A stretch of 64,000 bases of DNA from Symbiodinium natans (GCA_905221605.1 CAJNDS010002546.1:1074044-1138043); one strand, 5' to 3'; counted from the first letter of the stretch, positions 24,001 through 35,760 are shown. Notes: generated by a model from the sequence alone, not told the origin. Translations and numbers: made by a program.

Positions 24001-24574
24001 GGTCTCCTGGTACCTTTTCTCCGTGGTGCTGGGCAACCTGCTCTTCAACGGATCCACCCCTCACAGCAACGCCTACTACTCCACCACGGTGACGCGTTGG
24101 TTCACGGCACTCACCGCCCAGCAGCGGGTCTTCAAGCTGCCATTCCAGACAGCCGGCACCCGCTGGCAAGCTCCTGTTCTGCGATTGCTTGGAGCGCGTG
24201 TGGGCAAGCGGTTCTTCTGCATGAACGAGATGGTGCTGGTGGACGCTCCCTTCACGGACATCGGCGATGACGTCACAGTGGACTATGATGGACAGGTGAG
24301 ATGCCATTCTTTCGAGGACTTCCGCCTGAAATTCACCCACTACTCAGTGGGGCATCGGGTGACTATCATGTCAGGTGCCAGTGTGGCAATGTGCCATGCC
24401 GGAGAGGGCGCGGTGTTGCGTCCAGGGAGTCTCAGCTGGAAGGGCAGCAACCTGGAGCCTGGTGTTGTCTACGAGGGTGCGCCTGCATCCGCCCTGGATG
24501 ACCTCGAGACGGGGCCTGCTCATCCCGCTCCCACGCTCTTGCAGGGCAAAGCGAGGTTGCCGATGGCGAAGTGA
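18042..24574 (+). CDS. NRPS-like adenylation/carrier/membrane protein, copy A
   Basis: Non-ribosomal-peptide-synthetase-like protein of about 1,700 residues. Exons by frame: 18042-18218, 18572-19765, 19902-19982, 20065-22458, 22582-22800, 22873-~23000, ~23439-23555, ~23630-23690, ~23791-24574; first donors GC, GC, GC, GT, GC. Order: an adenylation domain (core 'LIFTSGSTGKPKAV' near 19010, 'NSYGPSE', 'YNTGDLA', 'GRVDWQ' joined across the intron to 'VKVRGIRIELEALE', 'NASGKLLR'); a carrier domain 'MEDLGVDSGG', whose Ser at 20419-20421 would take phosphopantetheine; a degenerate second adenylation-like region (~20.58-21.29 kb); then a membrane domain with hexapeptide beta-helix repeats near 22.0 kb. 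The C-terminal exon has 'VTVDYDGQVRCHSFEDFR'. The end resembles the terminal domain of poly-lysine-synthetase-type NRPS proteins. No condensation or thioesterase domain is visible. The substrate cannot be read safely; 'MSWDVH' keeps the Asp usual in amino-acid-activating domains. The ATG at 18042 gives a 59-codon first exon in phase. Confidence 0.85.
23290..23350. repeat. Short CT-rich tract in copy A intron
   Basis: The counterpart of the copy B expansion: a short (CT)n and 'cccttt' tract just before 'cctcctgcaacat'. It shows the ancestral or contracted state of the microsatellite. Confidence 0.75.
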
Positions 24575-26807
24575 AGTCCAGTCAGGAAAGGCGGAATCTT
24601 TCTCGGATGTGGCATGCTACATGTTTTTGCGAGCTGGGCAACTTGTAGAGAGACGATGCTCGGCATTCAATTTTGTTGAGTCCGAAGGACTCCTTGCGCT
24701 CTCGCGCAAAGCCTTCGCGCATTGATCACAGGAGTGGCATGCGTGACACTTTTGCGAGACCGGCAACTTGTATAGTCGCAGTGCTAGCCTCTGTTGAGTC
24801 AGAAGGACTCAGCAACGTCGCAAAGCATGTTCAGATTCACCATGGTCAGCGGGTGTAGGAGCAACGCAAAAGGAGAGGAACCCAACTTCCTGCAGATCCC
24901 TGCCTTTTGGATATCTTTGCTAGGTGGCATGTGGATGGGCACCACTATCTTCCAACCAGTGCAGCCAGGGTCGGTGGTTTTGAGGCCTCGTTTGGAGTCA
25001 AAGGCCTTTGTGCATCTCGGCTCCAGCATTTTGCATTCCCCGCCCCACGCACCTCTCAACACCTCGATCTACAGCTTCGCTTGTAAAGTCGCAATGGCTG
25101 TGATCGACGCTGTGCCATCTCTCGAAGAGCTGTCGCTGGTTGATGTGTGCGGACAACAGTGCATGCCCGGGATCGAGACAAACCTGGCCGAACTTCTCTT
25201 GACAGCTGCAGAAGCAACTCCGGACCGTGTCTGCCTGGAAGTCGAGGGCGAAAGCTACACCTTCGCGCAGGCCCCCCCCTCCCTCCCCTCTTAGCCCAAA
25301 GCTTCGACGACGGGGTTGTCCATGGTTGTCCCAAGTTGCATTCGGGCCGCGCTGCGCTGTGTTGTTTGTGTCCCAAGTCATGCAGGAAACTAGAGAGCAC
25401 TTCTCGCCCGAATGCCTAGTTTGCAGAAGGCACCAGTGAGCATGTGTGGGCCTGTGCTCGGAAGGCTCTTCCTGAAGTTAGCCGATAGGTTGGGCTCCAC
25501 ATGCATGTATGTAAATGTAGAATGATGTAGATCTGTTTTGCTCCGGTCTGGCTCCTTCAGGTCGCTCGCATGGCGAACTCGATCCGCAAAGTCCTCCGCA
25601 AGGCTTTGGCTTCCTTGGACCTCCCGAGCGCGTCGCCCAGCGAGGTGCCGGAAGCCCACCAGCGCAGATCGGACGAGCATGTGGTGACCATCGTGCTTGA
25701 ACGAGGCGTGAAGAGCATCGCAGCCGTGCACGCTGTGATGCTGGAGGGGTGTGCGTACAACGCCTTCGACATTGGAGAGCCCGTGGAGAAGCTTCGAAGC
25801 TGGGTGGAAGTTTCTCGCCCGCCAGTGATGATTTCCTCCGCCGCCGTCTTGAAGCGACTCGCTCTCACGGACGTTGCAGCGACTTTGGGCGACTTCCCCC
25901 GCGTTGTCATCGATGCTGACTTGGCCTTGAAGAAGGCGGACAGCCGGGGAATGCTCCCAGCTGCCAAGCATGACCAAAACGATTTGGATAGGTTGGCTTA
26001 CCTGATCTTCACAAGTGGGTCCACGGGAAAGCCCAAGGCTGTAATGATCCGACACAAGTCGGCCTTGAACGTGGTGCGCATCTGGGGGAGGTATGTGGGT
26101 CTTGGCCCTCATGATCGGTTTGCTCAGGTTGCTTCCATGTCCTGGGATGTGCACATCATCGAAGTCTACGGCACCATGTCGGTGGGAGCCACGAGTGTCA
26201 CTTGCCCGGATATGATCAAGAAGTCGGGCCCGGACATGCAAGTCTGGCTGAAGGACCGGATGATCACCGGCATGAGCGTGGTGCCTTCGCACTTGCGCAC
26301 CATGGCTGGGGGCGGAGCCGACGTCTCAAGAAGTTCCGCAGGGCTTCCGCACTTGAGAATCCTGGACGTCGGAGGAGAGGCGCTGGGCGCGGACGTCGTG
26401 TCCACTTGGGCCCCAGGCCGTCGCCTCTTCAACAGCTACGGGCCCTCGGAGATCTCGGTGGTTTGTACGGGCGCTTACGTGAAGCCCGACGAGATCATCA
26501 CCATCGGCGCCGAGTTGCCCACCTACACGTGCCACATCCTGGACCCCGAGACGCTGGAACGGAAAGCAGATGGAGAGCGCGGCGTGCTCTTCGTGGGGGG
26601 CATCGGTCTGGCCCGAGGCTATCTCGAAGAGGAGGAGAAGACCAAGGCCAAGTTCGTGGAGTTGCCGGGCATCGGCCGTGTCTACAACACCGGAGACCTG
26701 GCGCTCCGCGATGAGTCTGGGCGAATCCACTACCACGGCCGAGTGGATTGGCAGGCGACGGCCCTGCTTTCTGAAGAAGGGACACCCCCCCTGGTGAGTG
26801 ATGATGA

Positions 26808-26838
<31 letters not shown>

Positions 26839-29800
26839 TGCGTTCTCCGTTTGGATTGCTTAGTTTACTTGTGTTTTTTTCAAAGCGTTTTTCCAGGTGA
26901 AGGTGCGCGGCATTCGGATCGAGCTGGAAGCCTTGGAGCAGGCGATCGTGGAGTTGCCGGCGGTGAAGCACTGCGAGGCCTTTTTTTGTATCTGTAAGAC
27001 TCCAGTGAAACTGTTGAATTTAGTCAGACTGTTGAAATTCGTGGCGACCGAACTGCGAGGCTCGTGTTCTGGACGGCCAGAGTTTGGTGCTGCTGGCTTC
27101 AGGAACTTCAGGGGATGTTTCGGAGGCGGAGCTGAAAGCGACGGCCGCGTCGCTGGGCCGGGGCTACGTTCTGAGCCAGGTGAAGATCGTAGAGAACGAC
27201 GCCTGGAAGTTCAACGCCTCCGGAAAGCTCTTGCGGAATGTGGTTCCCCTGGATGAGGAGATGAATGCGGAGGTGAAGAAAGATGGCTGGGAGGCCTTCG
27301 ATAAGACCGGGGTGTCAGATCTCGAGCTCGAAATCGCAGCCTGCTTGGCTCCACAGTTGAACGTTGCGGAGTGGAGCCGGGACTCGCATTTCATGGAGGA
27401 TCTCGGCGTCGACTCCGGAGGTTTCGGACGACTGATCTCTCAGATGAGGTCCAAGCCGAGGCTGCAGAAGATCGACCTGCAGATGCTCTTTGACCGCCCC
27501 ACGGTTCGATCGTTGGCGGCTGCTCTTGCTGAGCAGTCGGCAGAATCAGACTCTGAGGACGAAGTGAGCCTGGAACCGGACCTGCTGGATTCCTTCCTTG
27601 AGGCTGTGAAGGAGCACCCCCACGCCGTCTGCCTCGAGGGGAGCTATGAGTCATTGAGCTACTTGCAGCTGCGTCGTCAGATGATGGCCTATCAACGGCT
27701 CTTGCATGAAGCCAAGCCGTCCAGGGGAAGCGTCGTGGCAATATGCCTGGAGTCCATGACTAGGCTGGGTGCCATGTTGGGGGTTCTCCGTGAAGGGTGC
27801 GTCTTCAGCCTTCTCGGACCGGATTGTGCGGAGCAGATCGAAGTGCTGAAGCCGGATTTCGTCTTGGCCAGCTCCGATGACAGCAGCTGGGGTCAGCTGG
27901 CCAAGCTTTGCGACGCTTCCTCCCAGATGAGTCTGCTCGATGCGAAAGCAGTGGGTTCCCTGCTGTCGCAGCCGCCCAAGGCCAGAAGGGCCATGCAAGG
28001 TGACGACGTGTGCTGCGTTGCCCTGGAAGTGAGGGGAGGCGTGCAGTGCGCAATCCCGGCATCGCACCGCGCCGTGCTGCAAGCGCTCGCCGCTTGGCGC
28101 CCAGTCGTGGAAGGCGGGCGCGTCTCCAGCCTCACAGTGTCGGGCTCGGCAGGCGACATCCTCAGCACTTGGAGCATCTTGGCCCGAGGAGCCACGCTTC
28201 TGGCCTGTGATGCTGAACAGCTGCGGCAGATGCGGGCTGAGCTTCTGATCTGCGAGCATGACAAAGTTCCACGTTGTGGTGCGAGCCATGCGAGCCAGCG
28301 CAAGATCCTGCAGCTGCCAGTGGACGGTGGGTTCACGGCAGTTCCGGCATTTCCCAAGTATGCTCCCGCGGGAACTGCGGAAAGCCTCCGTTCACAAGCT
28401 CTTCGATCTTCTTCCTTGCTCTCTTTGGCTTCATCTTTAGCTCCCTACATCCTTGGACAAAGCCAGGCAGAGGGAACGGAGAGCTTCGGCAATCGCAGCT
28501 GGCCCGTGCTGTGTGCTGCGGTGCAAGGCCTGGCCATTTTGGGACAGCCGGTCTTTGTGGCGTCTCGCCTGCTTCTTGCGGAAAGAGTTCTGCTGCCTTT
28601 GTCGTTCATGCTGCCCGTCTGGCAGACCTTCCTCTTGCTGATAGCTGTGCTGACGCTGGAGCAGTTCGTTCGGGTGTTCATCTTGGTGGCTGTGAAGTGG
28701 TCTCTGATCGGTCGCTACAAGGCAGGTGATCATGACATCTACAGCTTGTTCTATCTGCGTCATTGGCTGGTAGAGCACATGGCGAAGGGCACCATTGTGG
28801 GCCAGAATGCGCATCAGGGAAGCAACATCGCCTTCTTGTTTCTGCGCAACCTGGCTTTGAGGGCCCTCGGCGCAGATGTCCGATTGACCTCAGTGGTCAC
28901 TGCTCGCGTGGTGGCGTATGACCTCGTTTCAGTCGGCGACTTGGCGACCGTCCATGGCCCTCGACACCTGACCGCCGTGAACTATGGCAGCAGGCGCATG
29001 GTCCTGAAACCCGTGAAGGTGGGTGCGGGCGCCTATGTGGGCCCCAACTGCACTTTGGAGCCGGGATGTGAGATTGCAGCTGCGGGCTATGTGGAGCCTT
29101 TGTCAGCCGTCCCTTCTGGCATGCTGGTGGATGGCCGTGTGTGTGGCGTTCCTGCTCAAGTTGTGGGGCCCAAAGATCTCAGCAGGTTGCCTGACCCTGC
29201 AGAAGTCCGAAGCTTTCGAACTCGCGCGGCCTTCTTTGCCACAGCCTACTGGATGTTGCTCCTTCCCAAAGCGCTGATGCCGCTCATTGGCGTCTTGGCG
29301 TTCCAGCTGCTCAGCTCGTATCCTTGGAATCATCAGGAAGTAGTCAGGGAAGAGTCCATGTATCCGGAGCATGTGGATGTGCTGCCCACAGAGATGATGG
29401 ATCGGCTAAAATGGATTCCGCTCATCGCGTTCGGGGCTTCCATGTTGAACACGGTGCGGCACCCAGGCATATGCTGTTCTTGAGCTGGGGTTTGTTCACC
29501 TTTCTTGTCCCATTGTGTTGGCCCTTGCACCTCGCATGCGGTTGGGCTTACTGGCGTGGCATCTCTTGCGTCTTAGGTGCTCCAACTCGGCGGAACCGCC
29601 GTCCTCTGCCGGGTTCTGCCCAAAGTGAAGCCGCCCTTCACCTCTTCCTTGCTGAGCATCAGGGCGCAGATCGCCGCCTTGAAGATGTCCATGGTGCTGC
29701 AGGCGTCAGAGATGCTAGCAGATGCTTCCATTGTCCCTGCCTTCATCCGGATGTGCGGTGCCACCTTCGGACACGGATGCGCTATGGGCTTGCAGGCCGC

Positions 29801-31632
29801 GAGCATATAGACTGCTGCAGCACCGCAGAAAAAGGCTTGGCCCGCGCCCTTCCGTTGTCCCTGCCAGGTGACCCTTCCGGAGACGCTGGTGGTGGGCAAA
29901 GGCTGCTTCTTCGCCACCGGCAACATCTTGACCAGCGTGGATGTCGACCAGGGGAAGTTCAACGTGCCTTGCATCACCTACATGAGCCACTCGGCCGTTT
30001 CAAAGTTTCTGCGTTTGCACGAAGGGGCCAGGGTTTGGGGTTGATCCCTCAACCCCAACCCGAAAACCCAGAGCGCTGCCCGAACAACCCATATCAATTC
30101 CGGCGGTGGCCGCGACCCAGTTTCTGTCCGCACTCGGTGGTTTGGCGGGCTACCTTGAGGGTTTAGGCATAAACAGGGTGACGTTTTAGGACGTACCTCG
30201 CTCTCTCGCTCTCTCGCTCTCTCGCTCTCTCGCTCTCTCGCTCTCTCGCTCTCTCGCTCTCTCGCTCTCTCGCTCTCTCGCTCTCTCGCTCTCTCGCTCT
30301 CGCGCTCTCTCGCTCTCTCGCTCTCTCGCTCTCTCGCTCTCTCGCTCTCTCGCTCTCTCGCTCTCTCGCTCTCTCGCTCTCTCGCTCTCTCGCTCTCTCA
30401 CTCTCTCGCTCTCTCGCTCTCTCGCTCTCTCTGCTCGCGCTCGCGCTCGCGCTCTCTCGCTCGCTCGCGCGCTCGCTCGCTCTCTCTCCCTCTCCCTTTC
30501 TCCCTTTCTCCTTCCTGCAACATGTGGGTGTAGAGTTCAGGGGTCTTAGGTCATTGTCGCACTCATCTAATTAGCGGGCCTCTCAGCCTAGAGTCTGGAG
30601 CGGGCCCAAGGCGATCACACCTTCTTGGGAAACCACAACCACCTGCCCGAGGGCCTGCCGGAGGGCAGCTTCTGTGGAGTGGGCACCTGGCTGCCGAAGA
30701 GGCCGACTGAACCCAACATGAGCAGCTTGCCCTGAAATTGTTTCCGGCCAAGAGCCTTTCACGGAGCGATGCTTCAACAGTACGTTCTGTGTGGCCCGTT
30801 CCAAGGCTACTTCGGCAACCCTGCCATGAAGTTCCGTCGGCTAAGCAACGCTGCAGGACTTGATGCTGTCTTACTGTTGTCTCAGTGTAACATAATGTAG
30901 GCAGCTGCAGCAGTTGTAGCCAGCAGCCAGTAATAGCCAGTAGCCAGTCTCCCAACCCCGGCAGGCAAAGTGAACCAGGGCCCCGAAGCGGCGAGCTGCC
31001 TGGCGCGTTTCTGGCACCATTTCAGCACCAGCATCTTGGATGTCTTCCTGTACCGCGGCGTGCAGGGCGCTGTCACGGCTTCCGCCATGCTGACGAGCCG
31101 CCTCCTGTGCCCCATGATCACCGCAGCTTGGGAAGTTCTTGCCCTGGTCCTCGTGTACGTGGCCTTCGCGTTGGTCTCCTGGTACCTTTTCTCCGTGGTG
31201 CTGGGCAACCTGCTCTTCAACGGATCCACCCCCCACAGCAACGCCTACTACTCCACCACGGTGACGCGTTGGTTCACGGCACTCACCGCCCAGCAGCGGG
31301 TCTTCAAGCTGCCATTCCAGACAGCCGGCACCCGCTGGCAAGCTCCTGTTCTGCGATTGCTTGGAGCGCGTGTGGGCAAGCGGTTCTTCTGCATGAACGA
31401 GATGGTGCTGGTGGACGCTCCCTTCACGGACATCGGCGATGACGTCACAGTGGACTATGATGGACAGGTGAGATGCCATTCTTTCGAGGACTTCCGCCTG
31501 AAATTCACCCACTACTCGGTGGGGCATCGGGTGACCATCATGTCAGGTGCCAGTGTGGCAATGTGCCATGCCGGAGAGGGCGCGGTGTTGCGTCCAGGGA
31601 GTCTCAGCTGGAAGGGCAGCAACCTGGAGCCT
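24461..31632 (+). repeat. Tandem array unit B (7172 bp)
   Basis: Second unit, from 24461 to the next occurrence of the junction phrase at 31633. The 105-bp length difference from unit A is a net value: unit B gains a (CGCTCTCT)n expansion but has a shorter first intron and other indels. Confidence 0.93.
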
Positions 31633-31746
31633 GGTGTTGTCTACGAGGGTGCGCCTGCATCCGCCCTGGATGACCTCGAGACGGGGCCTGCTCATCCCGC
31701 TCCCACGCTCTTGCAGGGCAAAGCGAGGCTGCCGATGGCGAAGTGA
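25094..31746 (+). CDS. NRPS-like adenylation/carrier/membrane protein, copy B
   Basis: Second complete copy. Exons by frame: 25094-25270, 25561-26754, 26897-26977, 27060-29453, 29577-29795, 29868-~29995, ~30611-30720, ~30790-30850, ~30963-31746, with the same splice signals as copy A. Deduced protein differs from copy A at roughly a dozen places, for example Asp to Glu and Val to Ile in the first adenylation domain and Tyr to Cys in the degenerate one. The carrier Ser is at 27414-27416. All adenylation core motifs and the membrane domain are intact, so both copies look functional. The intron after exon 6 differs most: it holds a large (CGCTCTCT)n expansion at about 30197-30432. Conservation of introns as well as exons implies recent duplication or ongoing homogenisation. 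Confidence 0.85.
30197..30495. repeat. (CGCTCTCT)n expansion in copy B intron
   Basis: About 29 tandem copies of the 8-mer CGCTCTCT with few interruptions, followed by mixed 'ctcgcg' and 'ctccct' repeats. The minus-strand open frame reading Arg-Glu-Arg-Glu-Ser-Glu-Arg-Ala is a translation of the repeat. It lies in the intron between exons 6 and 7 of the second NRPS-like copy. Confidence 0.93.
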
Positions 31747-32140
31747 AGTTAAGCCAGGAAAAGCGGAATCTTTCTCGGATGTGGCATGCTACATGTTTTT
31801 GCGAGCTGGGCAACTTGTAGAGAGACGATGCTCGGCCTTCAATTTTGTTGAGTCCGAAGGACTCCTTGCGCTCTCGCGCAAAGCCTTCGCACAATGACTT
31901 GATGCAATCACCGGTGTGGCATGCGTGACACTTTTGCGAGACCGGCAACTTGTATAGTCGCAGTGCTAGCCTCTGTTGAGTCAGAAGGGCTCAGCAACGT
32001 CGCAGAGCATGCTCAGATTCACCATGATTCACCCTTGTACAGTACAGCGGGTGTAGAAGCACGAAAGGCAAAAGAAGAGGAACCCAACTTCCGATATCTT
32101 TGGCAGGTGGCATGGGGCATCTGGGGGTGGGCGATGGAGT
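31633..32140 (+). repeat. Partial third array unit
   Basis: After the end of gene copy B the spacer resembles those upstream of copies A and B for about 350 more bases, including the repeated 'gagtccgaaggactccttgc' segment, then decays after about 32100. No third coding region starts here. Confidence 0.85.
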
Positions 32141-32389
32141 GAGGCAATTATGCTGTGATTAGGCGTCGAAGTCGAGTCGGCCGCCGCCTGAACCCAGGTT
32201 TGGGTTGCGAGCTTGGAGTTTAAGGCTTGGGTGGGGCGGGGGGGAAGGAGGATTCAAGAGTTTTTAAGACTTGGGACTAGCTTCGGGTTCGGGGTTTTGG
32301 ACATTTCTTGGAAAACGGTCCACCTGGCGATGGACTCGGGGCGGTTCTGCACTAAGGTACGCTCAGCGCGACGAGGTGCCGCTACGGGC

Positions 32390-33030
32390 CCATCCGGATG
32401 TAGCATAGGCGCGTACGACCACATCTCCCGCAGCCATGTTCGAGGGGTTGCGGGGGGAACGGGGGGCTGCGAGCACTCATTCCTTTCCTTCGTCCGCATG
32501 TTCTGCCGGGATCTATGGCTACTTGTTCTATGATGCGACTGGCCGGGGGCACGACGTCATTCAGGCGGAACGCGGTGAGCAAGGTGACCCGCTGATGCCT
32601 GGGCTGTGTGCTGTCGGTGTGCTGAAGGCTTTGCCGGCGGCGCACTCCCAGTTGCAGCCGGGTGAGGTACTCTTTGCGTTCCTGGATGACACATATGTGG
32701 TATCCACACCAAACCCGCACGGTGCCGGCCTTGGACCTGCTCAAAACGCATGTGGACGTGGACTTCCACGTGGGCAAAACTTGGCAAAACGCGGGCTTGG
32801 AATTCGGCCGGGGAGGAGCCTCCTGGCCCGCATGCGAACCACCGGTGTGGGTTGAGATGGCCTAACCTGCAGATCGCCAAGGTCTAGTGGTGCTCGGTAC
32901 GCCTCTTGGCAGTGAAGCCTTCGTGCAGGCCAGCCTGCCTGCCAAACTCGCCCACCGCGGCCCTGCTGACCAGCATCCCGACACTGCCTGACTTGCAGGC
33001 CGCCTGGTTGCTGCTCCTGTGCACGGCGCC
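32390..33030 (+). mobile_element. LINE reverse transcriptase fragment, decayed
   Basis: Non-LTR retrotransposon remnant. Signatures in order: 'IGAYDHISRS' (palm motif A region, near 32410), 'GEQGDPLMPG' (near 32580), 'AFLDDTYVVS' (catalytic Asp-Asp, near 32675), 'GLVVLGTPLG' (near 32885) and 'LPDLQAAWLLLL' (near 32985). They fall in different frames and are separated by stops, so the element is dead. This order is that of ORF2 of the LINEs common in dinoflagellates. It begins about 250 bp beyond the NRPS-like array. Confidence 0.8.
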
Positions 33031-33364
33031 ACGCCCGTGGACATGACGCTGCTGTGACGCTGCTGTGATTGCGTGCTTGGCTCGATTGGACTGCGCCGCA
33101 AACGGGAGACCCAGGACCAACTGCTCCCCCGCCTGCCGTTGGGGACCTGCAGTGCGCGTGGCTCCTCTTGCTCTTCTGCGCCTCCCCGCGTGCAAACTAC
33201 TTGGCGCGTCCGGAGTTGCAACCCCCGAGCTCCTAGCACTGAGGCTTTTGCGCGTGAGCAAGATGTTGCGGTGTGCGCATGCCTAGCGACCCTGCTGTCG
33301 CAGGACTCCCTGCCCACGCAGGCACGGCCGCCTGCCCCCGCGAACAGGGCTGCGACGCTCCCGC

Positions 33365-33943
33365 TTGGTGCAGGCACGAGTTTTTGGGGAATTCCTGCGA
33401 GGCTGGCGGCATCGTGCTGCCCTCGCCAGTAAAGAGCGCGCTTGCTTGCTGCATTGCATCTTTGATACACTGATGCCGCATCCCGGCTGCGCGCTCCTCC
33501 ACACAGTTTTCCCTACTTCAGCTGCGTTTTGCTGCTACGACGGCTTTGCTAGCCGTTGCCAGTCGCACTGCGCATGTGCGCCTGATGAAATCACTTCGGC
33601 CCACTCGGCGACCACAGGGCTGCATGTGCGACCTCCGGTGTGCTCGCATCTCGAATGGCGAGCGAGCTATGTTTTTTCGAGAACGCGACTGCCTTTAGCC
33701 TTGACTCCGCCGGCTCGCGCCCTGCCACCGCATGCCGGTATTTGGCTGGCAGCGATTCTTACGGCTGCAGCGTCCACCCTCACGCCCGACTTCATGCCTC
33801 TGCCCATCATGGGCTGTGGCCGCCAAGGGTTGGTTGGGGCTGAGGTCGACGCATTCGGGGACCGCTATACCTCGACTGCCCACGCACAGCCCTGCTGGCT
33901 GTTGGCCCGGAGGGTCGGGTGTGGCTTGCACCACGGCGCCTGA
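33365..33943 (+). mobile_element. Possible LINE ORF2 C-terminal fragment
   Basis: A 192-codon frame whose end contains 'DAFGDRYTST' and 'CWLLARR' after a Cys/Gly segment. I compare this with the 'CG..LDALGDHRAAC' region near the end of dinoflagellate LINE ORF2. The match is weak but position and orientation fit the reverse transcriptase fragment just upstream; it may belong to the same decayed copy. Confidence 0.45.
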
Positions 33944-34149
33944 GCTTTCAGGCATGAGTTTTTGACGTGTATGCAGTTGAGCGAGCGTTGGCGTGTTACC
34001 CGTTTGCGCGTTGCGAGGGCAGGCCTTGATCTTGATGGCCCGGAGCCCGAAGTTGTGAAGTAGCTGGTTGTTGCAATGCTGTTGCTGATGGTTACTACAT
34101 GTTACTAGTATGCCTGGCCAATGCAAGCATCCCCGCCCCGGTCCTTGAG

Positions 34150-34436
34150 GCAGTCCGCCTGGGCCGGATTTACGCAAATTGAACGGACGGGTGCGTGAAC
34201 TGGTCGTTGGCGATGTCTTCAGGCGGTTGGTCGCGATCCGCGCCCGTGCTCCGGACGTCGCGGAGCGCCTCGTGCAAGGCTTTGAAGCGCATGGTGGTAG
34301 CGAGCCGCCTTCGCTTGTATCCGCCCGCACTGCAGCAACGCTCCTGCACGGACGCGGCTTCCAGGTGCCGCCGTGGGACTCCTTCTCGCCCGTCCGGGAG
34401 ATGGCGACTGTGACGACCTCTTGCGGGGGTGGCTAA
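34150..34436 (+). mobile_element. Chimeric LINE fragment
   Basis: An 85-codon frame starts with 'GRVRELVVGDVFRRLVA', like the beginning of the LINE reverse transcriptase. It runs straight into 'RARAPDVAERLV' and 'GFQVPPWD', which resembles the region after the reverse transcriptase. The natural explanation is an internal deletion that joined two distant parts of ORF2. Confidence 0.5.
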
Positions 34437-35760
34437 GGCGCGCAGGGGCAGCGAGAGAAGGGTCGCGGCAAGTGCTGTGCAGAGGAGAGGAGGGCGCACC
34501 AGCGGGCGACGTAGGCGGCCCTGGGACTCAACACGAAGGAGTGTGGCAAAGCATCTGAGGACAGACCGGTCGCAGAAGCGAAATTGCTTGTCCTGCTTGG
34601 GGGCAAGACCCTGAGCACGTATTGCGCCCGAGGCACGGCGCAATACAGCAGCAGCCAGGCAACCTGAAGGTCAGGGACATCAGGGAGCCTCACAAACAAG
34701 CGGCCGTGCTGTGTGGACAAGGTGTCAAGTTGCGCGGCTACGCACTCGGGCGTGCAGAGTGGGGTGCCGAGCACGCGGAGGCCGCGTTCTGTGCGTGCAT
34801 CACCAACCCAGATCTGCGCACCATCGGGCGCTAGAAGGCCCTCGGGGAAAGAGCCGGCCGCATTCCAAACACGAGTCTTGGACGGGTTGAGGCGGATGTG
34901 CGCTTGGTCGAACAAGTGATGCTGCAGCCTACCGGCGCGTGGCGCGGCACGGGCACCGTGGGGTGCGGGAAGCGTGGGCCGTGCCTTGATGCGCAGCTGG
35001 ACCCCATGGCCGCGCTCGCCGCCTTCACGGCCCATGAGGCGACGCTGCTCGACGGCAGGAGGGCTGGATGAGAAGTGCTGGTTGGAAGACCCCGATGCTT
35101 TCCGAGTTGGCTACCGAGTTCTCTCCCGGTCAATGGGCCGCACGGGGCAGACACCACACGTGGCCTTTAGCCATGTTATGCTCCTGCAGGGCTGTTTTGA
35201 GCGGCTGTAGCACGCTCTGTGATGTGCGCGCCGGCGGGCAAGTATGGGCAAGTGTTCTCGCCCAACCCTTGCTTTTGTACCTTCTCCATTGTCCAGTCGG
35301 CTGCCAAGTTGTGCTTGCTTCGTGGGTTGGCCTTAAGTCTTGCGCCGCGCTCAGACGTAGTGGCTGGTGTGTCCTTTCCGTTTTCCTTCACCTATGCCAC
35401 GGGAAGTCAGACTATGGCAGCCTGCCAATTGGAGAGCTCGTAGGCCCCGATGCCGTCGACTGACAGCACCATCAGTTCCGGGCCGAGCTCGCACTTTAAC
35501 TGCAGACTGTGTGCGAGGCCTCCGTTGCAGCGCGTGTAGCCAGTGCATACTGAGAGGGCCGCGTGGCCGAATCAAAAACGGCCGCGAAATGCTGAGCCAA
35601 GGTTCGGCCCTGCAGCGAGGGGCTCGGCGAGTAATGCCTGGCGGGCAGCTGAGCTCGCCGAGGTGCGCGAGATGAACAGCACGGTCAGCACGCGCATCAT
35701 CATTGGGCTGGCGGGGCTGCTGGGGGACGGTTCCGGCTAGCGCTTCATCAAGCAGTACAG
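34433..35760 (-). mobile_element. LINE reverse transcriptase fragment, minus strand
   Basis: Inverted relative to the other LINE pieces. Reading down from 35760: 'YALATRAATEA', then 'LMVLSVDGIGAYE' (palm motif A region, near 35450), 'KTRVWNAAG' (near 34870), 'GLRVLGTPL', and 'RLPDVPDLQVAWLLLY' followed by 'CAVPRAQYVLR' (34620-34720). Stops and frame changes interrupt it. The last 200 codons (34433-35035) remain open. Confidence 0.8.

Larger units (their letters stand above)
17394..24460 (+). repeat. Tandem array unit A (7067 bp)
   Basis: The segment from 'ggtgttgtctacgag' at 17394 to the same phrase at 24461 is one unit of a head-to-tail duplication. It contains the 3' end of one gene copy, an intergenic spacer of about 0.5 kb and the body of gene copy A. 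It matches unit B almost base for base across exons and most introns. Confidence 0.93.

Noticed and set aside
24799-25062. Small conserved gene in the array spacer (87 codons, minus strand, also at 17741-18010)
   Set aside because: Conservation is explained by the tandem duplication itself, as non-coding parts of the spacer are equally conserved; the two versions also have different ends.
30186-30401. A charged Arg/Glu/Ser repeat protein on the minus strand
   Set aside because: It is the translation of the (CGCTCTCT)n microsatellite in an intron.
18042-31746. Bacterial contamination as source of the NRPS-like genes
   Set aside because: The coding sequence is interrupted by several introns that must be removed to restore core motifs, and its flanks are eukaryotic repeats.
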